Shown: piece by piece, positions 17,996-27,152 of the stretch | Position numbering within the stretch: the stretch's first letter is position 1 | Layout: every line of letters begins with the position of its first letter | Notes under the pieces: generated by a model | What the model was told of the DNA's origin: nothing | What the model saw: the letters and a program-made list of their open reading frames with translations, nothing else | Databases searched by the model: none | NCBI GenBank assembly: GCA_000421085.1 | Contig: ATWE01000001.1 | Span: 310,001-374,000, forward strand | Length of the DNA: 64,000 nucleotides | Reading direction: 5' to 3' | DNA from: Ensifer sp. USDA 6670 | Lineage (GTDB): Bacteria; Pseudomonadota; Alphaproteobacteria; Rhizobiales; Rhizobiaceae | Translations under genes and position numbers: made by a program

Positions 17996-19116
17996 ACGCT
18001 ACCGCTCTTTTGATCGACAGTGTCGACAAGTTCTATGGTCCGGTCGACTACGGCGTTCACGCCGTGAAGCAGCTGAACATGGAGGTGAAGAAGGGTGAGA
18101 TCATCGCGCTTCTGGGCTCCTCCGGCTGCGGCAAGACCTCGACTCTTCGAATGATCGCCGGCTTCGAACCGGTATCCCGAGGTACGATTTCGGTCGCCGG
18201 CCGGCAGGTGCATATGCTTGCGCCGGTCCGCCGCAACGTCGCCATGGCCTTCGAGGGCTATTCGCTCTATCCGCCGCTGACGGTGCGCGAAAACATGGCT
18301 TTTGCGCTCAAGGCGTCGAAGCTTTCGCAGAGTGTCGTCGACGAGAAGGTGGCGAGCATCGCCAAACTGCTCGAGATCGAAGACATTCTCGGGCGCTATC
18401 CGAGTTCGATCTCCGGCGGCCAGCAGCAGAGGGCGTCCCTCGGACGTGCGCTTATCCGCGACGCCGACCTGCATCTCCTCGACGAGCCGATGGGCCAGCT
18501 CGAGCCGCAATTGCGTGCCGTGCTGCGCGGCCGCATCAAGCACTATATCAAGGAACGCGGGCTCACCGCCATTCTCGTCACCCACGATCAGACCGAGGCG
18601 AATGCGCTCGCCGACCGGATCGCCGTCATGGAAGGCGGCGTGCTGCAGCAGTTCGACACGCCCCAGAAGATCAAGGAACGGCCGGCGAATCTCTTCACGG
18701 GAACCTTCGTCGGCGAGCCGCCGATGAACGTCTTCGAGGCAAGCGTCAACGGCACGGATGCTCGCGTGACCTTCGGCCTCAAGGACGGCGTCCGGCTCGA
18801 ATATCAGGCCGCCGATTTCTCCCATGCCGTCCGGGATGCGCTGATGAAGCGTCAGAATGTGGTTCTCGGCATCCGGCCCTACTCCGTCCGGCGCAGTGCA
18901 GACGGGGTTACGGGGCGCGTTGCCGTCAATCAATGGCTCGGCGACCAGACCCATATCGCGGCCGATTTCGCCGGCGGCACCATGGTACTCGTCGAACATG
19001 ACCGTACCAGCCTGGAAATCGGTCAGCCGATCGGCATCCGGCTCGACCCTGCAAGCCTGCACGTCTTCGACAGCGAGAGCGGTATGGCGATCTCGCACGG
19101 AGAGGAGCTCGCCTGA
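17992..19116 (+). CDS. Polyol ABC transporter ATPase 2
   Basis: A 374-residue ATPase of the same group; its ATG overlaps the stop of ATPase 1 (ATGA). Walker A (GSSGCGKT), signature (SGGQQQR), Walker B with Glu (LLDEPM, E165) and switch His (THDQ, H198) are intact. The Q-loop Gln is replaced by Glu (MAFEGY, E88), and the D-loop reads GQLE instead of the usual SNLD type. With ATPase 1 it would give one site with intact catalytic Glu and His and one without. A TOBE-type C-terminal region ends the protein. Confidence 0.88.
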   Translation: MNATALLIDSVDKFYGPVDYGVHAVKQLNMEVKKGEIIALLGSSGCGKTSTLRMIAGFEPVSRGTISVAGRQVHMLAPVRRNVAMAFEGYSLYPPLTVRENMAFALKASKLSQSVVDEKVASIAKLLEIEDILGRYPSSISGGQQQRASLGRALIRDADLHLLDEPMGQLEPQLRAVLRGRIKHYIKERGLTAILVTHDQTEANALADRIAVMEGGVLQQFDTPQKIKERPANLFTGTFVGEPPMNVFEASVNGTDARVTFGLKDGVRLEYQAADFSHAVRDALMKRQNVVLGIRPYSVRRSADGVTGRVAVNQWLGDQTHIAADFAGGTMVLVEHDRTSLEIGQPIGIRLDPASLHVFDSESGMAISHGEELA

Positions 19117-20693
19117 TGCGCGACATCCTCATCGGTATCGATGCCGGGACGTCCGTCATCAAGTCGGTCGCCTTCGATCTCGGCGGCCGGCAGCTGGCGA
19201 TGACGGCGGTTCCGAACAGCTACGAGGCGGTGGGCCGCACCGGCAGCGTTCAGGAGTTGCGGCGTACCTGGACGGACACAGTGAAAACCCTGGTCGAGCT
19301 CTCGGCCAGGATCGAGAACCTCCCTGGCCGCGTTGCCGCCATCGCGGTGACCGGTCAGGGGGACGGCACCTGGATGATCGACAGAGAGGGCGAGCCGGTG
19401 GGCAAGGGCTGGCTCTGGCTCGATGCGCGCGCAAGCGCAATCGTCGAGCGCCTGCGTGCCGAAAGCGGCGATGCGGAGCGTTTCTCGCGCACCGGCTCGG
19501 GTCTTGCCGCCTGCCAGCAGGGCCCGCAGTTGCGCTGGATGAAGGATCATGCGCCGGAGATGCTGCGGGGTGCTGCGACCGCTTTCCATTGCAAGGACTG
19601 GCTCTATTTCAATCTCACGGACAAGCGCGCGACCGATCCCTCGGAAGCGAATTTCACCTTCGGCGATTTCCGCAAGCGCCAGTATTCCGATGAGGTGATC
19701 GACTTTCTCGGTCTCAACGAACTCAAGCACCTGCTGCCTGAAATCGTCGACGGGGCGAGCACGCATCACCCTCTCTCGGCCGCCGCCGCGGCTGCCACGG
19801 GCTTGCCGGCGGGGACGCCGGTGGTGCTCGGCTATGTCGACGTCGTCTGCACGGCGCTCGGCGCCGGCCTCTACGATCCCGAAACCGACACGGGCTGCTC
19901 GATCATAGGCTCGACGGGAATGCACATGCGTCTGGCGACCGGCGCCGACGATGTCCGGCTCAACCAGGATCACACCGGCTACACCATGTGCATGCCGATT
20001 CCCGGCACCTACGCGCAGATGCAGTCGAACATGGCCGCGACGCTCAATATCGACTGGATCCTGCAGTTTGCGGGAGGTCTCCTCAAGGGAATGGGGATCG
20101 AGAAATCGAAGAACGATCTGCTCGCCCATGTGGATGGCTGGCTTTCCGAGGCGAACGAGACTCCGCTTCTCTTCCAGCCCTACATTTCGGAGGCCGGCGA
20201 GCGCGGCCCCTTTGTCGATGCTTCGGCCCGCGCCTCCTTCGTCGGGCTTTCGATCAATCACGGCTTCGGGGACATGGTGCGCGCGGTCTTCGACGGTCTC
20301 GCCTTTGCCTCGCGGGACTGTTACGCCGCGATGGGGCCGCTGCCGGCCTGCGTTCGTCTGTCGGGAGGCGCGGCGCGCAGCGCCTCGCTACGCCGCATTC
20401 TCGGCGGAGCTCTCGGCGCCAGCATCCAGACGAGCGAACGCGAGGAGGCGGGTGCCGCCGGTGCGGCGATGATCGCCGCCGTCTCTCTCGGCGTGTATCC
20501 CTCCATGGCCGACTGCGTCCGCGAATGGGTGCGGCCGCACCATCGGCCGGCAGAACCCGCGGATGAAGAGCTCGTGCGCCGCTATGACGCGCTTTTCCCC
20601 GCCTACAAGCAGTCGCGCCTCGCGCTTCAACCCGTCTGGCATGCGCTCTCCCACGCAGCCGGAACGGGAAACCAACAGGAAAGACCGCAATGA
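19116..20693 (+). CDS. eryA: Erythritol kinase (FGGY family)
   Basis: A 525-residue FGGY carbohydrate kinase. Seen: phosphate-1 motif GIDAGTSVIKSVAF at the N terminus, AVTGQGDGTWMID, the catalytic-Asp region WLWLDARAS, a second phosphate motif GCSIIGSTGMH, and the C-terminal VRLSGGAARS of the ATP site. Length and order match EryA, which makes L-erythritol-4-phosphate. The start overlaps the ATPase stop (TGATG) and the stop overlaps the next gene (ATGA), so translation is coupled through the operon. Confidence 0.85.
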   Translation: MRDILIGIDAGTSVIKSVAFDLGGRQLAMTAVPNSYEAVGRTGSVQELRRTWTDTVKTLVELSARIENLPGRVAAIAVTGQGDGTWMIDREGEPVGKGWLWLDARASAIVERLRAESGDAERFSRTGSGLAACQQGPQLRWMKDHAPEMLRGAATAFHCKDWLYFNLTDKRATDPSEANFTFGDFRKRQYSDEVIDFLGLNELKHLLPEIVDGASTHHPLSAAAAAATGLPAGTPVVLGYVDVVCTALGAGLYDPETDTGCSIIGSTGMHMRLATGADDVRLNQDHTGYTMCMPIPGTYAQMQSNMAATLNIDWILQFAGGLLKGMGIEKSKNDLLAHVDGWLSEANETPLLFQPYISEAGERGPFVDASARASFVGLSINHGFGDMVRAVFDGLAFASRDCYAAMGPLPACVRLSGGAARSASLRRILGGALGASIQTSEREEAGAAGAAMIAAVSLGVYPSMADCVREWVRPHHRPAEPADEELVRRYDALFPAYKQSRLALQPVWHALSHAAGTGNQQERPQ

Positions 20694-21727
20694 AGAAGAT
20701 AGCCATTATCGGCGACCGGTTCATGCTGCCGGATGTTTTTCGCGACAAGATCGTCGAGGCCTGCGGCGACGAGCATGAGATAAGCATGCTCGAGCTGCCC
20801 TGGCCGGACGTGCCGATGGAGCACGGCTATGCCGTCGAGGGGATGGACGGACTCAAGGAATATCTCGGCAAGCCCGGCGAAATCGTCGACTTCGTCGGGG
20901 ATTCCGAAATCCTCGTGACGCAGCTTGCGCCGCTGTCCCGAACCATGCTGGCTGACCTGCCGGGACTGAAGCTCGTCGCTGTCTCGCGCGGCGGTCCGGT
21001 CAATATCGACATGAAAGCCGCTCGCGAGGCGGGCGTGCTCGTCGTCAACACGCCCGGCCGCAATGCGAGCGCCGTCGCCGAATTCACGATCGGCGCCATT
21101 CTCGCGGAGACGCGCCTCATTCGTGTGGGGCACGAGGCGCTGAGGCGGAACGAATGGCGCGGCGATCTCTACCGTGCCGACCGCACCGGCCGCGAGCTTT
21201 CCGAAATGACGGTCGGCGTGATCGGCTACGGCAATATCGGCACCAAGGTAGTCCGGCTGCTCCGCGCCTTCGGCACCAAGGTGCTCGTCCACGATCCCTA
21301 TGTGCAGCTCAGCGCCGAAGACCGGAATGCCGGCGTCGAGCACGTCTCGCTGGACGAACTGCTTGCCCGTGCCGACCTGGTGACGCTGCACCCGCGAGTA
21401 AGCGAAGAGACGAAGAACATGATGAATGCGGAGACCTTCGCGAAGATGAAGCCGGGGGCGATCTTCGTGAACACGGCTCGCGGGCCGCTCTGCGACTATG
21501 ACGCGCTTTACGAGAATCTCGTCAGCGGCCATCTCGCAAGCGCGATGCTGGAGACCTTTGCCGTCGAGCCCGTACCGGAGGACTGGCCGCTCTTGAAACT
21601 TCCCAATGTGACGCTGACCCCGCATATCGCGGGCGCGTCGGTGCGCACCGTTACCTATGCGGCGGAAATGGCCGCAGAGGAAGTGCGCCGCTACATCGCC
21701 GGCCTGCCGCCGGTCAATCCGTGCTGA
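20690..21727 (+). CDS. D-isomer-specific 2-hydroxyacid dehydrogenase
   Basis: A 345-residue NAD-dependent dehydrogenase. The Rossmann motif VGVIGYGNIG (about 181-190) and the catalytic triad are seen: Arg in NTARG, Glu in ETFAVEP, His in TPHIAGAS. It could reduce glyoxylate or hydroxypyruvate, or oxidise a hydroxyacid made when aldolase cleavage of a pentulose phosphate releases glycolaldehyde. It is embedded between erythritol kinase and the FucA-like aldolase with overlapping or short gaps, so it belongs to the polyol pathway. The exact step is not evident. Confidence 0.85.
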   Translation: MKKIAIIGDRFMLPDVFRDKIVEACGDEHEISMLELPWPDVPMEHGYAVEGMDGLKEYLGKPGEIVDFVGDSEILVTQLAPLSRTMLADLPGLKLVAVSRGGPVNIDMKAAREAGVLVVNTPGRNASAVAEFTIGAILAETRLIRVGHEALRRNEWRGDLYRADRTGRELSEMTVGVIGYGNIGTKVVRLLRAFGTKVLVHDPYVQLSAEDRNAGVEHVSLDELLARADLVTLHPRVSEETKNMMNAETFAKMKPGAIFVNTARGPLCDYDALYENLVSGHLASAMLETFAVEPVPEDWPLLKLPNVTLTPHIAGASVRTVTYAAEMAAEEVRRYIAGLPPVNPC

Positions 21728-21736
21728 GGTGGGACG

Positions 21737-22405
21737 ATGAACGAACTTCAACTGCGCCAGTCGATCATCGACCATTGCCGCCACATGAATGCGATCGGTC
21801 TCAACCAGGGTACGTCGGGCAATATCAGCCTGCGCCACGGCGACACGATGCTGATCACCCCGTCTGCGATCCCCTATGCCGAGATGACGCCTGAGATGAT
21901 CGTCGCCATGCCGATCGATGGCGAGTATGGCGCCTGGGCGGGACCCAAGAAGCCGTCGGTCGAATGGCCCTTCCACCTCGACATTCTGCGGGCGCGGCCG
22001 GATGTGGGCGCCGTCGTTCATACCCATGCGACCTTCTCGACGATCCTCGCGATCGCGCGCAAGCCGATTCCCGCCTGCCACTACATGATCGCCGCCTTCG
22101 GCGGTTCCGACGTGCGCGTCGCCGATTACGCCCGCTACGGCACGAAGGCGCTGTCGGAGAACGTGCTGAAAGCGATGGAGGGGCGTTCCGCCTGCCTCAT
22201 GGCCAATCACGGCATGATTGCGACCGGTTCGAGCCTGGAAAAAGCGATGTGGGCGGCGGTCGAGCTCGAGACGATCGCCAAGCAATATTACCACGCGCTC
22301 CTGATCGGCGGTCCGGTGGTCCTGCCGCAGGAGGAAATCGCAAGCGTGATCGAGGGATTTGCCACTTACGGCCATCAGGACAAACCCAAGGGCGAGGCCG
22401 CCTGA
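21737..22405 (+). CDS. fucA1: Class II aldolase, L-fuculose-phosphate aldolase-like
   Basis: A 222-residue zinc aldolase of the FucA/AraD family. GTSGNISLRHGD (substrate phosphate loop), the Glu in PSVEWPFH, zinc ligands in VVHTHATFS and the third His in MANHGMIATG are all present. FucA-type enzymes split ketose-1-phosphates into DHAP and an aldehyde. In this locus it could cleave a pentulose phosphate from ribitol or L-arabitol; the DHAP would pass to the TpiB encoded downstream. Ten bases separate it from the dehydrogenase gene. Confidence 0.85.
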   Translation: MNELQLRQSIIDHCRHMNAIGLNQGTSGNISLRHGDTMLITPSAIPYAEMTPEMIVAMPIDGEYGAWAGPKKPSVEWPFHLDILRARPDVGAVVHTHATFSTILAIARKPIPACHYMIAAFGGSDVRVADYARYGTKALSENVLKAMEGRSACLMANHGMIATGSSLEKAMWAAVELETIAKQYYHALLIGGPVVLPQEEIASVIEGFATYGHQDKPKGEAA

Positions 22406-22433
22406 CCGCATGACGACGACAGGAGACAAGCAC

Positions 22434-23948
22434 GTGAGTTCCGAAACCGGCACATACGACCTTTTCGTCATCGGCGGCGGCATCAATGGCGCGGGCATTG
22501 CCCGCGACGCGGCAGGGCGGGGGCTCTCCGTCCTGCTCTGCGAGAAGGACGATCTGGCGCAGGGCACGAGCTCCCGCTCCGGCAAGCTCGTCCATGGCGG
22601 CTTGCGCTACCTCGAATATTACGAGTTCCGCCTGGTGCGCGAAGCCCTGATAGAGCGCGAGGTCCTGCTGGAATCCGCACCTCACATCATCTGGCCGATG
22701 CGTTTCGTGCTGCCGCACAATCCCGCCGACAGGCCGGCCTGGCTCGTACGGCTCGGCCTCTTCCTCTACGATCACCTGGGCGGCCGCAAGCGTCTCCCGG
22801 GCACGCGCGTGCTCGACCTTCGCACGGCCCCGGAAGGCGCTGCGATCAAGCCGGCCTATCGCAAGGCCTTCGAATATTCCGACTGTTGGGTGGACGATGC
22901 CCGTCTCGTCGTGCTCAACGCACTCGACGCGAAAAAGAAAGGCGCCCGGATACTGACCCGCACGGCCTGCACCAGCATTCGCCGGCGAGGCGACCTCTGG
23001 CACGTCGAGATGACCGATGCCGAGACCGGCGCGAAGACGGAGGCAAAGGCGCGCTGCGTGGTCAACACCGCCGGGCCCTGGGTCAACGACGTGATCGGCC
23101 GGGTCGCGGGACTGAATTCGAGCCGCAGCGTGCGCCTCGTCAAGGGCAGCCACATCGTCGTGCCTAAGTTCTGGGAGGGGCGGCAAGCCTATCTCGTCCA
23201 GAACCCCGACAAGCGCGTGATCTTCATCAATCCCTATCAGAACGACCTGGCGCTGATCGGCACCACGGATATTCCCTATGACGGGCGGCCGGAGGACGTC
23301 ACGGCCGACGAAAACGAGATCGCCTATCTCCTGAAATCCGTGAACCGCTATTTCAAGCAGCAACTGACGCCGGGCGACATCCTTCACAGCTTCTCGGGTG
23401 TGCGTCCGCTTTACGACGACAATGCCGAAAATCCGTCGGCGGTGACGCGCGACTATATTTTCGAGCTCGACGCCGCCGGGAAGGAAGCGCCGCTGCTCTC
23501 GGTATTCGGCGGCAAGATCACGACATTCCGCAAGCTCTCCGAGCACGCGCTCGAACGGTTGAAGCCCTTTTTTCCCACGATGGGCCCGGCCTGGACGGCG
23601 CGTGCGCATCTGCCGGGCGGCGACATGGCGGATGCGGATTTCGACCAGTTCCTCGGCGAACTGCGCGCGCGCTACCGATGGCTGCCGGCGGACCTCGCCA
23701 AGCACTACGCCCGGCTTTACGGCACGCGGGCGCATGACCTGATTGGCGGCGCCACCTGCCTCGACGAGCTTGGAACGGCGTTTGCCCCGCTCTTCCGGGA
23801 GCGGGAAGCCCGCTTCCTCATAGAGAATGAATGGGCGCGCACGGCGGAAGACCTGATCGAACGGCGCACGAAACACGGCCTGCATATGAGCGAAGCCGAG
23901 AAGCGGGCCTTCAGCGGCTGGTTCGAAGGCCAGCAGGCTGCGGCGTGA
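22434..23948 (+). CDS. eryB: FAD-dependent erythritol-phosphate dehydrogenase (GlpD-like)
   Basis: A 504-residue flavoprotein related to glycerol-3-phosphate dehydrogenase. The N terminus carries YDLFVIGGGINGAGIARDAA. Then come SSRSGKLVHGGLRYLEYYEF and RDYIFELDAAG. FGGKITTFRKLSEHAL is the C-terminal FAD motif. In erythritol catabolism EryB oxidises L-erythritol-4-phosphate to the tetrulose phosphate, and a pentitol phosphate could also be a substrate. I start it at GTG 22434 because AGGAGA lies seven bases upstream and the length then matches EryB; an ATG at 22410 is possible. Confidence 0.85.
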   Translation: MSSETGTYDLFVIGGGINGAGIARDAAGRGLSVLLCEKDDLAQGTSSRSGKLVHGGLRYLEYYEFRLVREALIEREVLLESAPHIIWPMRFVLPHNPADRPAWLVRLGLFLYDHLGGRKRLPGTRVLDLRTAPEGAAIKPAYRKAFEYSDCWVDDARLVVLNALDAKKKGARILTRTACTSIRRRGDLWHVEMTDAETGAKTEAKARCVVNTAGPWVNDVIGRVAGLNSSRSVRLVKGSHIVVPKFWEGRQAYLVQNPDKRVIFINPYQNDLALIGTTDIPYDGRPEDVTADENEIAYLLKSVNRYFKQQLTPGDILHSFSGVRPLYDDNAENPSAVTRDYIFELDAAGKEAPLLSVFGGKITTFRKLSEHALERLKPFFPTMGPAWTARAHLPGGDMADADFDQFLGELRARYRWLPADLAKHYARLYGTRAHDLIGGATCLDELGTAFAPLFREREARFLIENEWARTAEDLIERRTKHGLHMSEAEKRAFSGWFEGQQAAA

Positions 23949-23961
23949 GAAGGAAGAATTG

Positions 23962-25017
23962 ATGTTGCGAAGCTCCGAATTCGAAGCGCTTCTCGATCTC
24001 TCGGCGCGTGTCGGCGCCGATCCGAATCTGGTCCAGGGCGCGGGCGGCAATACCTCGATCAAGGAGGGTGGAACCCTCTGGATCAAGGCTTCCGGCCTGT
24101 GGCTTGCCCATGCCCGTCGGCGCGACGTGATGGTTCCGGTCGCGCTCGATCCGCTGCTCGACGCATTGGAACGGAATGACCCGGCGACGGAGAAGGCGCA
24201 GGATTTCGTCGTCAGGGATCTGAACCCCTCGGGCCTAAGGCCGTCGATCGAAACCACGGTCCACGCGCTGATGCCGCAGAAGGTGGTGGTTCATGTCCAT
24301 TGCGTCGAGACGATCGCGACAGCCGTCAAGGCCGATGCGGCGGCGATTGCCGAAGAGAAGCTTCAGGGCATTCCCTGCGCCTTCGTTCCCTATGCCAGGC
24401 CCGGCCTGCCGCTCGCCAGGGCGATCGCCGAGCGGATCAAGGAGGACACCTCGGTCCTGGTGCTCGGAAATCACGGGCTCGCCGTCGCCGCCGAGACGGT
24501 CGGGGAAGCGGCCCGTCTTCTCGCAGAGGTATCCGAACGCTTTGCCATCCCGGTGCGGCAGGCGCCTTCCGCCGACCTGGAGGCCTTATCGCGCCTTGCG
24601 GTCAACAGCGCCTACCGGCTGCCCGACGATGAGCGGATCCACGACGCCGCGACCGATCTCGAAAGCTGCAGGATTGCAGCGGGAGGCAGCCTCTATCCGG
24701 ACCACGTGATCTTTCTCGGCAAGGGATCGGTCGTCGCCGCTCCGGGAGAGAACGCGCTCTCTCTCGAAGAGGGCTTCCGTCGCGCCGGAGAGACCCTGCC
24801 GCCGGTCCTTCTCTTTCCCGGCAAGGGCGCCTTGGTGCTCAAGGATATTTCCGCGGGCGCGCTCGCCATGGCGCGCTGCCTCTCGGACGTCACGGGGCGA
24901 ATCCCGGATGGTGCAAGGCTGCGCTATCTCACCGATGCGGAGAACGCGGAGCTTCTCGGCTGGGACGCGGAAAAATACCGCCAGCAGCTGAACCGTGCCG
25001 GGCAGGTGCTGCAATGA
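23962..25017 (+). CDS. Class II aldolase family protein (RhaD-like aldolase part)
   Basis: A 351-residue protein with the aldolase half of RhaD-type bifunctional enzymes: VQGAGGNTSIKEGGTLWIKA, zinc-site histidines in VVHVHCVETIAT, and VLGNHGLAVAAE. A second part of about 130 residues follows, without the short-chain dehydrogenase half that RhaD usually carries. The ATG at 23962 has AAGGAAG upstream. It is the second aldolase of the locus and overlaps the following kinase gene (ATGA). Its substrate is probably a different ketose phosphate from that of the FucA-like enzyme. Confidence 0.75.
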   Translation: MLRSSEFEALLDLSARVGADPNLVQGAGGNTSIKEGGTLWIKASGLWLAHARRRDVMVPVALDPLLDALERNDPATEKAQDFVVRDLNPSGLRPSIETTVHALMPQKVVVHVHCVETIATAVKADAAAIAEEKLQGIPCAFVPYARPGLPLARAIAERIKEDTSVLVLGNHGLAVAAETVGEAARLLAEVSERFAIPVRQAPSADLEALSRLAVNSAYRLPDDERIHDAATDLESCRIAAGGSLYPDHVIFLGKGSVVAAPGENALSLEEGFRRAGETLPPVLLFPGKGALVLKDISAGALAMARCLSDVTGRIPDGARLRYLTDAENAELLGWDAEKYRQQLNRAGQVLQ

Positions 25018-26297
25018 GCGACCAGGGTAAACTCGTTCTCGGCATCGACCTTGGCACGTCCGGTGCGCGTGCCGTGGCGATGACGGCTGCGGGCGAGATC
25101 GCCGCATCGGGCGCAGCCAGGCTTGCCGCCTTTTCCGATGACCATCGCGATCCGCTCGGCTGGTGGAAGGCGGTCCAGGCCGCGCTTGCGCAGGCACTCG
25201 AAGCGATCGACGGTTCGCATATATGTGCGGTCGGCATCGACGGCACGTCAGGCACCATGCTCCCGGTCGCTGCAGACGGCGCGCCGCTCGCGACGCCGCT
25301 GATGTATAACGATCCGGTCGGCGACACGGCCATTCTCGATCGCATCGCCGTCCACGCGCCCAAGGAGAGTGCGGCACATGGCGCGACATCCGGCCTGGCC
25401 AAGCTGCTGACCTTCCAATCGCTTCCGGAGGTCTTCCGTGTCATTCACCAGGCCGACTGGATTGCCGGCCATTTCACCGGGCTTTATGACGTCAGCGACG
25501 AAAATAACGCCCTGAAGACCGGCTACGATCCCGTTGCCCGAAACTGGCCGGAATGGCTTGCGCGGACCGGCGCGCGTGTCGATCTTCTGCCCGATGTCTT
25601 GCCGGCGGGGGCGCCGGTCGCGACGATCTCGCCGGCCGCGGCGGAAGCATTCGGCCTGCCGGACGAAACCGTTATCGTCGCGGGCACGACGGATGGCTGC
25701 GCATCCTTCCTTGCGACCGGCGCTGACCGGCCGGGTGACGCCGTCAGCGCGCTGGGCACGACGCTGACTGTGAAGATGCTCTCCGACAAGCCGCTCTTTG
25801 CCCCGGAGTTCGGGCTCTACAGCCACCGGATCGGCGATATGTGGCTTGCCGGCGGCGCCTCCAATACAGGCGGCGCGGTTCTCGCCGCGCATTTCGATAG
25901 CGATCGGATCGCCGAGCTTTCGGAGCAAATCGATCCGAAAAGCGACACGGGCCTCGATTACTATCCGCTGCTGAAACCCGGCGAGCGGTTCCCGGTGGCC
26001 GATCCCTCCTTGATGCCACGCATGGAACCGCGCCCGCCGGAGGACTCCGAATTCCTGAAGGCGATCTTGGAGGGCATCGCGAGCGTCGAGCGTCTTGCTT
26101 ATGAGCGGCTGGTATCCCTTGGCAGCCCGGCCTTGGGCTCGATACGCACAGTGGGCGGCGGCGCGAAGAACGGGGCGTGGACCGAAATCCGAAAACGGAA
26201 GCTTGCCGTTCCCTTCCTGCCGGTGCTGTCGGAAGAGGCTGCTGCGGGCGCCGCCCGCCTGGCGCTTTCCGGAGCGAAAGAGGCGGGCGTGCTATGA
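25014..26297 (+). CDS. FGGY-family carbohydrate kinase, xylulokinase-like
   Basis: A 427-residue kinase, somewhat short for FGGY enzymes (about 480-520). Phosphate motif GIDLGTSGARAVAM at the N terminus, AVGIDGTSGTMLPV, ALGTTLTVKM and GSIRTVGGGAKNGAW (C-terminal ATP region) are visible. The start overlaps the aldolase stop. It likely phosphorylates a ketopentose or pentitol from ribitol or L-arabitol. The adonitol and L-arabitol functions reported for the S. meliloti locus map to genes of this block, but I cannot match individual names with confidence. Confidence 0.8.
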   Translation: MSDQGKLVLGIDLGTSGARAVAMTAAGEIAASGAARLAAFSDDHRDPLGWWKAVQAALAQALEAIDGSHICAVGIDGTSGTMLPVAADGAPLATPLMYNDPVGDTAILDRIAVHAPKESAAHGATSGLAKLLTFQSLPEVFRVIHQADWIAGHFTGLYDVSDENNALKTGYDPVARNWPEWLARTGARVDLLPDVLPAGAPVATISPAAAEAFGLPDETVIVAGTTDGCASFLATGADRPGDAVSALGTTLTVKMLSDKPLFAPEFGLYSHRIGDMWLAGGASNTGGAVLAAHFDSDRIAELSEQIDPKSDTGLDYYPLLKPGERFPVADPSLMPRMEPRPPEDSEFLKAILEGIASVERLAYERLVSLGSPALGSIRTVGGGAKNGAWTEIRKRKLAVPFLPVLSEEAAAGAARLALSGAKEAGVL

Positions 26298-27139
26298 GCG
26301 TCGTTCGGGAAATTGCAGCCCTCTCTGCGATATCAGACGCCTATGATGCCTTCCTCGTGGATCAATACGGGGTGCTGAGGGACGGGCGCGGACCGTATCC
26401 GGGTGCGGCGGAAACCCTTGTCCGCCTCAAGCAGGCCGGAAAGCGGGTCATCATCCTCTCCAATTCCGGCAAGCGCTCCGCCGAGAACGATCGGCGGCTG
26501 GAGGCACTCGGTTTCGAGGGCGGAAGCTGGGACTGGTTCCTGACCTCCGGAGAGGTCGCCTGGCAGCTGTTGAAACGGGAGGCCGAAGGCGAGGATGGCG
26601 CAGCGCGCAAATGCCTTCTGATCAGCCGCGATGGCGATCAGTCGCCGCTTAAGGGGCTGAATCTCGTCCGAACCGAGAGCGGTGAGGATGCCGACATCGT
26701 GCTGCTGGCGGGGAGCGAGGGCGATATCCATCCGCTTTCCTATTACGAAGATCTGCTGGGGCCGGCTGCCCGGCGGGGCATCCCGTGCCTGTGTACGAAC
26801 CCGGACAAGGTGATGCTGACGCGGAGCGGCCCGGCCTTCGGCGCCGGTCGCATCGCCGAGCTTTACGAAGAGCTGGGCGGTCCCGTGCGCTGGATCGGCA
26901 AGCCCTTTGCCGACATCTACGACTTCGCGCTCAATTTTCTCGGACGGCCGGAGCCGCGGCGCGTCTGTGCCATAGGCGATAGCGTCGAGCATGACATCGC
27001 CGGGGCTGCGGCGGCCGGGCTCGGCTCAGTGCTCGTCGCCACCGGCATTCTCGAGCACCGGTCGGACGCGGAGCGCCGGCAACTCTTCCGGGAACACGGC
27101 GCGAACCCCGATTTCATCCTCCCGAAATTCCTCTGGTAG
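26294..27139 (+). CDS. HAD-superfamily class IIA hydrolase (NagD-like, TIGR01459 type)
   Basis: A 281-residue phosphatase-like protein. Motif 1 is FLVDQYGVLRDG, so the nucleophile Asp is present but the usual second Asp of DxD is Tyr, as in this subfamily where an aromatic residue is common. Motif 2 is VIILSNSGKRS, a C2 cap region follows, and motif 4 is AIGDSVEHDIAGAAAAG. It may act on a sugar phosphate of the pathway. The ATG at 26294 overlaps the kinase stop (ATGA); upstream in-frame codons lie inside the kinase and are rejected. Confidence 0.8.
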   Translation: MSVVREIAALSAISDAYDAFLVDQYGVLRDGRGPYPGAAETLVRLKQAGKRVIILSNSGKRSAENDRRLEALGFEGGSWDWFLTSGEVAWQLLKREAEGEDGAARKCLLISRDGDQSPLKGLNLVRTESGEDADIVLLAGSEGDIHPLSYYEDLLGPAARRGIPCLCTNPDKVMLTRSGPAFGAGRIAELYEELGGPVRWIGKPFADIYDFALNFLGRPEPRRVCAIGDSVEHDIAGAAAAGLGSVLVATGILEHRSDAERRQLFREHGANPDFILPKFLW

Positions 27140-27152
27140 CAAGGAGCCGGCA

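Noticed and set aside
22197..24257. A 686-residue minus-strand open frame opposite eryB and the second aldolase
   Set aside because: Antisense to conserved flavoenzyme and aldolase genes, with Arg/Asp-rich composition typical of shadow frames.
26177..26293. Longer HAD hydrolase starting inside the kinase gene
   Set aside because: The extra residues are a frame-shifted reading of the kinase; the ATG at 26294 overlaps the kinase stop in the usual coupled way.
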